Source: Ecdyonurus torrentis (Eukaryota; Arthropoda; Insecta; Ephemeroptera; Heptageniidae). From it: a stretch of 64,000 bases of DNA. The DNA lies in NCBI GenBank assembly GCA_949318235.1, contig OX439131.1, positions 27,717,489-27,781,488 on the forward strand. Direction: 5' to 3'. Under the pieces are notes generated by a model. It was not told the origin of the DNA. It saw only the letters and a program-made list of their open reading frames with translations, and searched no databases. Both the position numbers and the translations under genes were made by a program. Shown piece by piece: positions 1 through 13,600 of this stretch (within the stretch, counting starts at the first letter, position 1; every line of letters begins with the position of its first letter).

Positions 1-1098
1 TCCAAGGATGCATAATGAGGTACCATGGTGCATTAAAATTTGCAATTTTATAATTCTAGCCTCAGTTACAAGTTTTAAAATGAAATCTTCTCACAATATG
101 ATAATCTAAACTTGATGCATTTATATATTTCCAAAACACAGTATAATTTACAGGATTTAAAGTCAGTGATGACATTAGTGCAAAAAAATACTAAAGGCGC
201 AAAAATAATAAGCACATGCACTTTTGAAAAATTGAGTTTTAGATACTAAAATTTGTGTAAGAAAAAAAATGGAACAATATAAAATTACCCATTTTCTTAT
301 TTCTAATGCATTTTTATGTAAAAATGTAGCAAAAGACAATGCTGGAATGAGGTAATATTTAAATTTACTGGTACTTTTTGCTTCTGTTGAAAGGTGATAT
401 CATCATCTGCATGATTACCTACCAAAAAGTGCAGCAATAATCAAATTTTAAATCTAAATTTTGATCAGCTTCAGCCATATATTTACACACTAGAACTTAA
501 ATCACTATATATGGTATGGAGAAGAAAGGACATCATTTTTAATTTTTGCTTAAATTTATATCTATTTAGGACTACAAATTTGCAGTTTTTTTTTTTTTTT
601 TTTTTTTTAAACAATTCATTGTGTATTCAATTAATTTATTACTAAAAATTTTAATATGCTAAATTTATGCTATATAACCTATTAAAGTACAATATATCAC
701 CAAGTGATAAAGTTTCATAATTCTCATGGAAAAAATAACAATTTATAAAAAGTGCTGCATACATGTACAAAGAACTGTGTTGACTTGAGTCAGAATTAAA
801 TGCTCTGGTTGTGTTCTATATTATGATTCCAATATGGCAGGAAAAAACATAACATATAAATTTTGATTATAATATACTGCACTGTATGTATACATTTATA
901 CTATTATTGCCAAAAACTCAAATCACAGCTTATACTTATGTGTTTAATTGTCTTTAGAATATTAGGCTTTTAATAGAGAAATAAAAAATTATCTGAAATA
1001 AGTTGTAAATACCAAAAAAACAAACCACATTTATGATTTATATAAAAAAAGCAGTTTATGATGGTCCAGCTGCACCTCAAATCAGGAATAATGTCAGC
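1..1098. other. Downstream flank / probable 3'UTR of NMT, no gene seen
   Basis: AT-rich DNA just beyond the NMT stop codon. It contains a long T tract near 587-608 and no open reading frame of note. Part of it is probably the 3' untranslated region of the minus-strand NMT transcript. I cannot place the polyadenylation site with confidence, because minus-strand AATAAA-like words occur several times. Confidence 0.4.
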
Positions 1099-3306
1099 CT
1101 ACTGCAGCACCAGCCCAATCTGGAATGGGGGGAAAAAAATCAAATATGAGTACATTGTTGTAACATGAATGCCATTCTAACTTTAAAAAAATAGATTGGA
1201 TTGTATGAATATTGAGGAAAATTCAACAATGCGATAAATGGATAATGCAAAAAATGATGAAAATGGACGTGACTGGGAAATGATTCATTTAAAGGAATTT
1301 GAAAACTATATTGGTTTCAAATGTTTTCAAAAGGTAGAAAAGGAATACCAAATAGTACATTATCACAATGTTAGTAACTACTGTATGTGAAGGTCTTGAT
1401 GGCACAGGTTACATAAATATTTACTTTGATTGAGGTGTTTCAAGGGTACAAGCTATTTTCTGTTAATATTTGTGTAAAATGTACTAATAAGATCGTCACC
1501 TAGCTATTTACATCATCATGGTAAGTGCTACCCCTTCCCCCTCCTTTGAGAGCATCCATATAACATTCACATGCTTGATTCCTTCAAGAAATTGCCAACT
1601 AAGTAATTTAAAACCTTTTAACTATATTATTGAAACTGTATAATGGTTTATTTTACCTTATTGGGAGGACATGGTGGACATCTCCAGTTATACAAGTAAT
1701 ACTGAAGATTACCATCGCCCTTGCCAAATTTCAGCTCCTTCAAGAATTCTTTGTTTTCCATCAGGTCAAGTGCATTAAATACATCAAATCCACTCTGCAA
1801 AACAAAGGATACCACTTTAATTAACCATTCTTTTATTTTAATTACGTTTAAAAAAATAATTAGAAAATAGTTGGTAGAGATTAGAGCACGTTGAATTGAA
1901 AATTAATAAAACGCGAAAATTCTCTAATTTAAATAGTAAATTGGGACTAGGGATGCAAATCATTATAGCTTGTGCTAAATAAAAATAGACGTTAAAAGGG
2001 ATGAGGGGTATAGTGTCAATGTAAAATACGATATACCTAACATCTCACGTTCTCACACTACATCAAAGGCACAACATTATAAAACAGTATCAGACTTACT
2101 CTTGGCCTTAGACCGGTTTCGTCCTTTACCTAGGACTCAACAGTAAGGCTCGGCAGAGAGCTCTGTACAGCTAGAGATGGCTGACACCACATCTGCTAGC
2201 CATCTCTAGCTGTACAGAGCTCTCTGCCGAGCCTTACTGATGAGTCCTAGGTAAAGGACGAAACCGGTCTAAGGCCAAGAGTAAGTCTGATACTGTTTTA
2301 TAATGTTGTGCCTTTGATGTAGTGTGAGAACGTGAGATGTTAGGTATATCGTATTTTACATTGACACTATACCCCTCATCCCTTTTAACGTCTATTTTTA
2401 TTTAGCGCAAGCTATAATGATTTGCATCCCTAGTCCCAATTTACTATTTAAATTAGAGAATTTTCGCGTTTTATTAATTTTCAATTCAACGTGCTCTAAT
2501 CTCTACCAACTATTTTCTAATTATTTTTTTAAACGTAATTAATACCAACCGCGATGTTTTTTTTCCTATATATTACATTCTTTTATTTTTACATATCGAT
2601 GTTGGGATGCAGAAATGCGACCGATGAGAAAAATCATGAGGTTTTTACTCATGATTTTTCTCATCGGTCGCATTTCTGCATCCCAACATCGATATATTAA
2701 ATGTTGTAATTGTTTTGTCTTACATTTTTAGCAGAGATAAGAGCATCATTCATGAGGTCAATAAGGCGTGTTTGGGTGCTCACATTATAGAAGGAATATG
2801 CAGCTTTAAGAGACTTGTGAACGGGATGGTTCATCACTGTAGAAGGAAGTGTGTAGTAGCTCACAAAATCTGAAAGTCCACATAAAACATTTCCAAATGA
2901 TATATAATTATAAATAATAATAATATATATATATACATATCGCTGGCCATGCGTCTAAATAGGGAAAAACCAATTGTCATATTCGTGCAAGTGGTGTAAA
3001 TGCACCTTTCACGGCTGTCGCAAGTGGTGTTGTGAGTGATGCTTGCTTATAAACCACTCACAACAGCAGTAAAAGGTGCATGTTGATCTTGTTGCGAACA
3101 AAATGTCTAACTCGTTCCCGAACGTTATGGAGATGGTGCTCGAGATAGACGTTTTGCTTACGCTGACAAAAAACGACATAGACATTTTGCTTCGCCTGAC
3201 AAAATACGAGAGAGACATTTTGTTTGCAACAAGATCGATGTACACTACTCGCGACAATATAAAATTCACTTTTCCCAAAACGCGCAGACAGCAATAAATG
3301 AAGGGG

Positions 3307-3348
<42 letters not shown>

Positions 3349-5569
3349 TAAGCAGAAATATTAGAGCTTGTAAGATTGAAAACTTAGTTATGCAAAAATT
3401 CAATAATTTATGCGTAGCTAATGGGACATGGAATCAATTTTCTAGTGTAGATGCATGCCAGAAATTTTGTATGTTAGATAATATATAAAAATGAAAAGGA
3501 TGGGGTTTCTGTGTCAAATTTAAAATGATACATCATGTTTTCTTACACCAAAAGTTGTGTTAAAGAAAGGATAGGAGAAACCAACAAGTGCCTTACCACG
3601 ATGAGGTCCTTAGCTTGGTAAAAGTCTTGATGGCACAGGTTATACAAATATTTACAAATTTACTAAGATGTTTCGAGCAACTGATGAAGAGGGCTGTTGC
3701 CCTTGAAACATCTTAGTAAACTTATAAATATTTGTGTAGTCTGTGCCATCAAGACTTTCACCAAGCTACGGACCTCATAGTGGTAAGACGCTTGTTGGTT
3801 TCTCCTATCCTTTCTTTGATTACATATTCAAACCGAAATGGTTTAACCTTTCTTAATTAATTATACTGAAGTCTTTTAATTAAGTTAATATTCCTTAATG
3901 AAATTAACATTAGTATTAATAACAATAAACTGTGCATTTATATTACCTGTCATTTTTCCGTTACGTTCTACCACATAGGCATCCACTATTCCTGGTTGTG
4001 GCAGGAACCAATGTCTAAATTCTTCTTCGGAAAACACTGGGGCCAAGTCAAATTTCCGGAGATACTATTCAAAAAGAAAGCATGCAGTTTTTAGCTGAGC
4101 AAAATAATAATCACACAAACTAGTTAACCTAATGTAATAACAGAAACTTTGAAAACCTTGGAAGACAAATGTACTTGATGAATAGCAAAAATAATTCTGT
4201 GAAAAAGAAAACTACCTTGTCAAGTAGAACATGAGTTTTATGTACATCTGAATGGGTCATCTTGCGGAAGCCTTCAACTCTGGGATGGTCAGGCAGCTTA
4301 TTCAGCTTGAGAGTACGCTGCATAGTCATGTTGCGTGCCAGATGAGAGAACTTCACCTCAATCAGCTTCTTCGGGTTCAAGGAACGATGATAGTAACTTT
4401 AAAAAATAAAATTAAAAAAAGTTAATTAAATTAAGAGATATGGCAGTAAAAACTTAAAAACACATCAATAGGTTAAAGAAGAAGAAGAAGAATAAAAATG
4501 AAGTGGCGACAGTGAGCATTAAGTTGATAGGGGCACCATATGAGAGAAACCCATGCCAAATTCAAACTTGTATAGCTTATAGTCATATATGTTGAAGGCG
4601 TAGACAACAAACAAAATAAATTGTCTAATGGAAGATTAATAATAATAAAGAAAAGTATAGAATTACCGGCAAGGGCCTTACCACAGTAGAAGAGTATAAG
4701 TTCTATGGAGAGGTCACAGTTTTATGTTATGAAAAAAATTCATAACTGAGAGCTTTTGTTATACTTTTTATAACAAAAAAACTGTGCCACGAGAGACTTT
4801 GACCTCTCCATAGAACTTGTACTGTGATAAGGCCCTTGCTGGTAATTCTATCAGTTTGATTAGTATTATTATTTTTTTTTTATTGATCCCAGGGTTCGAC
4901 CGGGTTTTTAAACCTGGAATTTTGCCGGGCGTTTTTTTTTTTATAAAAAACCGGGCAATAAGATTTTTTAAAAACCCGTTTTTTAAAAAAAAAAAGTTAA
5001 AAAAAAAAAGTATTTAGGAAAAGGAAAAGTGCCATCGCGGTATGGACACAAATGTGAAGCTAAAATAGGATAGAGAGGAACCAAATGAGAGTTGACGCCA
5101 GGCAGCAGCGTCAACTGAAAATCTCAAATGGGGATAGGTTTATAAAATATATATATTTTGAGGAAATATATATTATGCCATTATGTCTCATGCCGTTATG
5201 CACGGCCCTAAAAAGGAAAGAAAAAAAAGAAAAAAGAAAAAAAAGAAAAAGAAAAAAAGAAGCTAAAATATTAGGGTATATTAATAACAGTCGAAATTCT
5301 TAATTTACTTGTATTACTATAATTACTATGAATAAATATTGATATTGATATCAAATTGATATTTGATGTTTTTTTTTGTTTTTTTTTAATGACTAAAAAA
5401 TATGCGAGTTTATTATTTTTATGTTATTATTGCAAAATTTAGGAAAAAATTAAAAAAAAAACGTTTTTTTTTTTTAAAAATGGGCTAAAAAAACGGGTTT
5501 ACCTGCCGGCCAGTTTTATAAAAAAAAGGGGGCGTTTAATCCGAACCCTGATTTGATCCTAACCACAAT

Positions 5570-5605
<36 letters not shown>

Positions 5606-8600
5606 CCCTTAAATTAATAATGGAAGATTAAATCTTAGAATACTTGAAAATCATTGAAAATCAAGAAGATGAATGCAAGGGTCTTCTAGGAGGGCGTGGT
5701 AGGCACTTTTTAGAGGGGAATTAATCTCTTAAATGTAATTAATAAAGGTAAATATTGAATTCAATGGAATCTACTATTTATACTCTTTCTAAAAATGTGC
5801 TCAAAACAGGGTCTTAACTTTATGGAAACTTCCTCATTCATGAATATCATGAATAGACTACACTTTATATTGGTAAACTGCCAATGAGGCATATGAAAAT
5901 TCCAGAAGTGCACAATCATTCAAACCTCTAAATCAAATTGCAAGACAGAAAAATGTTGCATACAGGTTAAGATTTTACTGCACCTAACAAATAAATAAAT
6001 TGTTATAATGGTATTTACGAGACACACTTTTAACAGTTGGCTTACTTACCGGCATGCACCCACAGGCTTGGGGAGAACAACTCCAGCAGTGTACACAGCT
6101 TGAAATATGCCTGTGAGATTTACACGTCTAGTAATTTCTCTAATAAGGACAGGGGCGACTCGTTTGGCTCGTAATTTTTTATGGACACACAAGAAATTGA
6201 TTTCTACCATCCTCTGAGTGCTGTAAAATATCACAATAATGAAGTTATAACTGATTATTATTTTTCTGTTAAGTAAATTCAATACTTACTGGTTGTATAT
6301 TCTTATTGATGCTGGAATTGCACTAATGAAACCAACCAATCTCTTATTTTTTGTTACTCTGACACCACAATGCCACTGTTGTAACCAACCAGGAGGTTGC
6401 AAGGCCCTGTAATAATAATAACAAGAATAAATAATGAATAAATAATAAATAAACATCAATACAGTACAATGTACATGTATATTTTTGTGAAAGTTAAAAA
6501 AATATAGATATAAAATGAAAACAACCATAAAAAAGTTCTTTGCTTGCAGCAATTTAATTACCATTTGAGGAATTCTGATGGGTAGTCAAATCGGAATAAG
6601 CTATCATCATCTTCCACATAGTTTTCATTTAAAAGTTGGTACAACTCTTTTAGCTGCAAAACCATTCATTAAATCCATTATTTATTATGTGCTAGTACAT
6701 TTACTATTCTAACTTTACTGATACATCTTAATATGTATATTAAGGAAAATAAACCATCGCGGTTAGGTATGATAAATTGAAAGAAAAGGATAGGAGAAAA
6801 CCAGCAAGGGCCTTACCATAGTGAAGAGAGTCCCATAGTTCAGTGAAAATCTTGCTAGCACAGATATAAAATAACTAACACATTGGAAATATTTCGGCAA
6901 TCGACTCCAAGAGAGATATGGAGCGTGTTATGCCTTCATCAGTCCTTACAGACTCAGAGAGAAACTATGAATGATCAATTCATAATGATCATTGATCATG
7001 AATGATCAATGATCATTCATAGTTTCTCTCTGAGTCTGTAAGGACTGATGAAGGCATAACACGCTCCATATCTCTCTTGGAGTTGCAAAAAAAATAGGGA
7101 TTAGAAGGAGCGCCATCCGGCGTCATGTGCTAGCAAGATTTTCACCGAACTATGGGACTCTCTTCACTATGGTAAGGCCCTTGCTGGTTTTCTCCTATCC
7201 TTTTCTTTCAATTTATTTTACTGATACATCTTTGATAATTACTGTCATAAAGAAAATATACAAAGCAATGTGAAATTGTTTTGATCTTGGTCCCAATCAG
7301 CAAAAGCTAAACTCCCCCCCCCCCCCCCTTCTCCACCTAATCCTTTAAGCTCAAGACAGTGGTCCTTCTTATCCCTTTTCTAGTTTGGACTGTGCAACTT
7401 TATGGACGCTATCCCTGGGGCGGAGCCTAAAGTGTGATAAGAAAAAACCACTGTCCTGGGTTTTATTAATTATATAATATCAATAATATGAATTACATGT
7501 ACTGTTAGTACCATATACAAAGTAAATCTTTAATTTTTCAGCCAGAGCAGAGTTTAGTTATATAATTATAAAGCTTTTTTTTTTTTTTTTTTTTTTTTCA
7601 GTCTCTAAAATATTAGTGTAAAAAATTATTTTTCTCCTAATCCCTGGCATTAAGATGTGCAGTACATGTCACATGTTACACATATGTATTAGTGGTACTC
7701 CATGCATATATTCTTTTCAAATTATATCTAACTAATCTACTCCAACAAGTTTATAGTTTATTCTCACCACTAGTGGTTCATCTAGATTCAGAGTATCCCA
7801 CTGGAATCCATCCGGCAAAGAGTAAGGCTCTTGGCGTATTTCTTCTACACTTTTATCAGTTTCAATAGGTTCGTTGCTTGTAATTTTTTCATCTGCAATA
7901 TTATGAACATCATTATAATGTAGCCTGCTTTTTAAGACTATATGATACTTAACAGCTAATAATACAATTTGTAAAACTCATACAATACAGATATTATGGA
8001 ACATAAACCATCGTGGTTAGGTATCACGCTTTTTTTTTTTTTTTTTTTTTTTTAATTCTGGAAATTGCAACCTGAGAGATGGTACGGTATACAACAACAA
8101 ATGTGTGTACTTTAAATAATTGATTATACAGTACAGCAAATTATTTACATATTCCTTTAATTATTATTATTATTATTATTTTAGAACTGTTCTCTCGCAT
8201 TGCACTACAATAAAAGAAAGAGATTTTCATACCCATTTTTGGTACAGGTTGAGTGTTCCAAAATTGATATTGCTTCTGTAAGGCTTCTTCAGTAGTCTTT
8301 GCAGGTTTTTGTTGGAATGAGAGCAGCTCCATTGCAGCTCTTATGTCCTACAAACAAAGAACGTTGAAGCATATATGTACCATAAACTGCACTTTTGTAG
8401 ATGGGCCCATGCAAAACTACTGAATAATGTAAGACACTACTGCAAAGCAACAAAGTATTTTACTTTACTCCTTATTTACCTGGATGGATATGTTTCTGCT
8501 GGCATTGTCTGGATCATCAGACTGAGCAGTACCATCTACATCACCAGCACTAGTCACCACACTGCAATCTGCTCTGATAGCTACCTCATTATTTGCAGCA

Positions 8601-10550
8601 GCTGCTTCCTTCTTTCTATTCCTCTTTTTAGCACTGAAATTTTTAATATTTATTAATATTTTGATAGATTATTTACGTACATAAAAAATGGACACATATA
8701 TTTAAATGCAAGTATGATGCACATACACACACTGGGACAAGATAAATTATAATAATATTTTATTGCGAGCTACGTTATTCAAAATCTTGGTTTGAATGCA
8801 ACACAATAGCTCAAGTATTGTATAGCAAACTACATCCTCATACATTTACATAGATGTACAGTCAACCGGGGTCAAATTGAAAGGTTTTAGACACATTTTG
8901 TGTTATAACTTTAAAAATAATTTTTTGACAGAAACAAAAAAAATATATTAGGACAAAGGTCTGTTAGTACTACATAAAAAAGCTGAAATTTGAAATTTAG
9001 GCCAAACTCCCTAATTAAAAAAAAATAAAAACAGACCTTTCAATTTCGCCCCGGCAACGGGGTCAAATTGAAAGGTTTCACGGTACAAATAGTTGTAGCC
9101 ACCTAATTGTACATTTCAACTTTAAAACTTTTATATTATAAGCTAAAACTGTTTTTAAGTAATGTGTCTTCCTCCCTCCCCCCACCCATACCACCTATCC
9201 CACCCCCCTTCCACCCCCAATCCCCCCAGAAAAAGTTTTTTATTATTATTCAAATCTATATTTATTAAATTTCCAAATTTACATGATGATAACATTTAAA
9301 TCAATAAAATTCATTACAAAATGAACAAAATGTATGTCTCATGTCAAACATATAAAATAATTTCAGATTTAATAATGACACATACTTACAATACTGTACC
9401 TTAAAGGCATAGCAAACATGAAACAACATGCTAAACACAAAATGGGATCTACAAAGCTGATGATAATTTTTACCAGAATGTAAATGTGGCCTCACAAAAA
9501 AAGCTTCAAAAAAATTTAAATTATGCAACATTCCTGAATATGACATCATAAACAGGCAAAAACTGGTATCAAAATGTTGTGCGGGTTGCATAAATCAAAA
9601 TTTTCTGATTACTGCTACGGTGCTACAGTTGGGGGTTTTGAGACCAACTACCTTATTTATGCGAGCCCCATCAAGTTTTTTGTGATGTAAATGCATGTTT
9701 GCATGTGGCCTATGCCTTTAAATTGTAATATAATATTTAAAAAATAATAATAGGAGGCATTCATATATTTACAATTCCTTAATATTGTCTTCTAGAATTG
9801 GTAGTGCAATCTACTTTTTGTTTTCACAAGGGTAGGGTGAGGTAAAACAGCCACAATCTCACTATGGGTTATGACTTATGACTGATATATCCCTTGCTTT
9901 AGGTTCAAAAACAGTCTTGCTTCCATTAAGGGATTGAAATCCCATGACTTGGAGACCATCAGAGGTTCCAGTTTCTACCACACACACGTAACGGAACCAA
10001 ACTGGGTGTCGGCCACTTCCACCTTGGAAGCGGGCCAAGAGGTAGCTACCAGGGGGGATCAGTCTAATTGGTGGGATGTCAGCAGCTTCTTCCTCCTCTT
10101 CTCCTGCTCCCTCATCATCATCGTTGTCATCATCATCACCTCCCTCAGAGTTACTGCTGTCGGAGCTGCTGACACCTATACAAGTTGAAACATTAATTCC
10201 AGTACATACATAAAAGAGCAAGTTATATCATACCTGTGACCCCATTGCTGCTCTCACTCTCAGGATCCTGTGTGGCAGCCACACTCTTGCCAGGCACAAT
10301 GTTCAGGCGACTCCTGCGCTTCTTCTGGGGTGGTGGCTTGCCAAAACCTCTTTGCTCCTTGCAGAAACTGATGAGAGCTTGATTGGTCTCTGATTGAAAT
10401 TGTTAGGATCATCTTGTTGACCAGGGAGATGCTCCAGTAGCTCACTTAAGTTGTATGGTACAATCTCCTGTAGCTCTAAATGCAATGCACTGAGGATATT
10501 GGCTTTGATCTTGTCGCCTGTGTTCATTTTTTTGTTCTTTTTTCTTTCTT

Positions 10551-10581
<31 letters not shown>

Positions 10582-10614
10582 GTTTGTTTGTTTGTTTTCT
10601 TTTCTTTTCTTTTC

Positions 10615-10646
<32 letters not shown>

Positions 10647-13600
10647 GCTTGCTTGCCATATTGTGTTATCGTGCCACACCAATCCCAGTCCCAGTCAAGA
10701 CATTGTCTTATCGACAAGTAAGGACTTTCCAAATTAATGGAAAAGCACACACGGGCCAGCCACGGCCTAAGTACAAAGCCCCGCATTCGCCATGACAGCA
10801 TAGAGAAACCGTGGAAACATCTAGGCAGGCTGGTCGGTGCAATCACATCAATCATGCACCTCCCGAATGCTGTGCGTTGTCATGGAATGCATGTAAACAT
10901 GCATCGTGCAATGCATTGTGCTCTCACACTTCAAGTACGGACCCAGCAGTGGCTCGAACCTATACTCGGTGAGGAGTACACAGTTACAAGTCAGCTACCT
11001 TCAACACTTGGCCATACCAACTCGGTATGCATTCTAAAGTCAAGTAAATTCAATGGGTATCCCCAATCCGAAGCAATGAGGATACAGTCAAGTAAGACAG
11101 TTTCCTCCGTCTCCGTGAGAGCAGTCTGTCCTCCGTTCTTCTTGGTGTGCTTGCCAGTTAACTTATTGTGCAATATCCCTAAAGGTATTCTGTACAATTT
11201 GGATGCATTGGCAAGAGATAATTGACCAGACTGTACATTTTCCTTTGCCTGGTTGAGAAATAGTTCAGTGTAGTTTTTATAGGATCGCTTGCCTGGTTCT
11301 TTCTTACGTTGCCGGGGCATTTTGTATACCACATGGACCTGAAATATATGCAAATCAATATCTCAGATCAATATCAAGTATCTTAAATAAATTATTTAAC
11401 AGATTTTGTAAAATAAAAATGAATATTTTATGATTTTCGAGAAAACGGCAATCTGTATGTTAACAATACAACCTTTCAATTTGACCCCGGAGAGCCTTTC
11501 AATTTGACCCCGGAGGAACTTAACACTCCTAAAATTTTAACTAATGAACCCATTAACAAAAAAATTGGTGTGAGTGTTCACAAGAACATTTGTGGCAAGT
11601 TACATACTGTAAGAATATTGAAAATAGTTTTACTTACCCTGTGGAGTCCTTATTTCTGGAGCTTCATTTTTTGCACAAAAATTCTTTATTCTCTAAAAAA
11701 ATTATTTCTCACCAAAAACACATGCTATTGTGTCTAAAAATAAATTAAAATGAAAGATGAATACCTACATCATCTATTAATATAATTTTTTGTCACGAAA
11801 ACCGCCAAGAAATTTTAAAATACAACTTTAAATGTTCACTTTGCTACCTTTCAATTTCGCCCCGGCCTTTCAATTTGACCCCGGTTGACTGTATATATGT
11901 TATAGTACCAGGAAATATTTCAAAAGTATGTATGTAATATATGAAGGGAAAAAAACAAAACATGATGCGTCATTTTTACACACTCCTAGTATGGCTTTAA
12001 ACATATTGGTATGATGATGATGTACATGCAATATATGTAATACAGTACTCCGTGATTTAAAATATTAATGCCTCTAATGGTGATATGCAATGCATTCATA
12101 TGTACGGAGACTTAAATTAATATAATGTTCCCCATAAATATCTATGTAGAATTGCCATAAGATAACAGAGTAAAAATTTGTATCATATGTTACGTCGTAT
12201 ATATTATGTATTTTGTTTTTTGTTAGTTAATTTTAGCAATTTAATGCTATTTTATTAACACTGATTTTATTTTGATGTTACACTTCACTTTCAATCATAG
12301 GGTATATAGCTTATAATTAATGTAGGTTTATTATCTTATTTTTTTAAAATATCACTGCTTTTAAGTTTATTGAATACTTGTTTTTTGAAGTTTTTAACGT
12401 TTAGTTCTTTGTCAACTTGATTGAGTTTGTTATATAATTTTATGCCATTAACAAATATGGACTTTTGGCTTGATTTGTTGGATTGAGAAAACATATGGAA
12501 TTCTTTTGCTTGTCTAGTATCATGTTCATGGATTTCATCATTTTTTGTATAGTAGTTACTAAAGATGTCATCTTTCATTGAAGTGATTTTATGAATGAAA
12601 CACAGTACTTTAAATTCAATTTTTTGTTTGACACTTAACCAGTTTAATTTATTAAGCATATCATTTTTCTTAGTATACCAATCACATTTGAGAATAATTC
12701 TCATAGATTTATTTTGTTATTTCTCTAGTTTATCATTATCTCTGACATTTGCATCCAGAAATATCGATGAACAATTAATATTCATAGTGAGGAGCTATTA
12801 TTGTGTTAAAAATTATTTCTTTTGTCCATTTTGTTAAGTATTTGCTAATTCTTCCTAAGTAGTTTGTTTTTTCAGAATTTTTTTTTGCTTTATACAATAT
12901 AATTATGTTCAGTAAAGGTTAATAGGTAATCAAGATATTTTACTGATTCACTGAATTCCAATTCAGTGCAATCCAAAATCACCTTGCGATTATTATTTGC
13001 CAAGATATTATCTCTTTTTGTTTTTGAATTTACAATAAGCATTGCCATTGACTTTGATGTATTAAGTTTAAGTTTATTATTACAAAACCATTTAGATATG
13101 ATAGATAGATCATTATTAAGTTTAGTGAGAGTTTCCGTAAAGTCATCTCCCTCAATACATACTAGCGTGCCATCTGCAAAAAGATTCACATCCACATGTA
13201 TGTATTACATTAGAAGCTAGGTCATTCATGTAAATGATAGAGAGCAGGGGCCCTAATACAGACCCCCGAGGAACCCTAATTTCACATGGAATCTCCTTTG
13301 ATTTATTTCCATTTACTTGGACTATTTGGGTTCTTCCAGATAAATAATCGTTAATCCAGTTTAATACGGTACCGGTTACCCTATAGCATTGAAGTTTTTT
13401 TAATAACATTTCTCTATATGTATATTATTATATGTACTTAATTATGTATCACCCACAATAAAAAAAAAGTGTTTTTCCGCAAATTGTAAGCATGATAAGC
13501 GAAAACCGTTTAATTAATGTTGTGGAAGAATCCAAGATCACGTCGATTAAACAGAAATAATTACACTTCGTTAAATAAAAATGTGGAGAGTACTTCGAAC

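Larger units (their letters stand above)
1840..2540. mobile_element. 0.7 kb near-perfect palindrome (343 bp arms) carrying a hammerhead ribozyme
   Basis: Left arm 1840-2182 is the near-exact reverse complement of right arm 2198-2540, around a 15 nt spacer. It lies in NMT intron 10. A single-arm relative occurs at 51322-51703, so this is an inverted duplication of a dispersed element. No protein coding is seen. The right arm on the plus strand carries a complete hammerhead core; the left arm carries its mirror copy with a core substitution. The right edge is followed by the recurrent word ACCAACCGCGATG. Confidence 0.85.
8859..11891 (-). mobile_element. pogo-type (Tc1/mariner superfamily) DNA transposon, internally deleted
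   Basis: Perfect 26 bp terminal inverted repeats begin CAGTCAACCGGGGTC and are flanked by TA on both sides (8857-8858 and 11892-11893), the target site of this superfamily. The 19 bp word CCTTTCAATTTGACCCCGG recurs seven times near the ends. Coding remnants on the minus strand are a psq-type DNA-binding domain and a C-terminal domain. The catalytic DDE region is not found; a SINE occupies the gap. A second MITE sits at 9405-9717. The element lies in NMT intron 1. Confidence 0.85.

Noticed and set aside
3009..3297. Overlapping ORFs of 73-89 codons on both strands
   Set aside because: They arise from the internal inverted repeats of the poly(A)-tailed element; no recognisable domain.
9301..9591. 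96-codon ORF (-)
   Set aside because: It falls inside the noncoding MITE at 9405-9717 and its flank; no conserved motif.
10303..10855. Lys-rich and Phe-rich ORFs on both strands
   Set aside because: They translate the A-rich tail of the SINE inserted in the pogo element.
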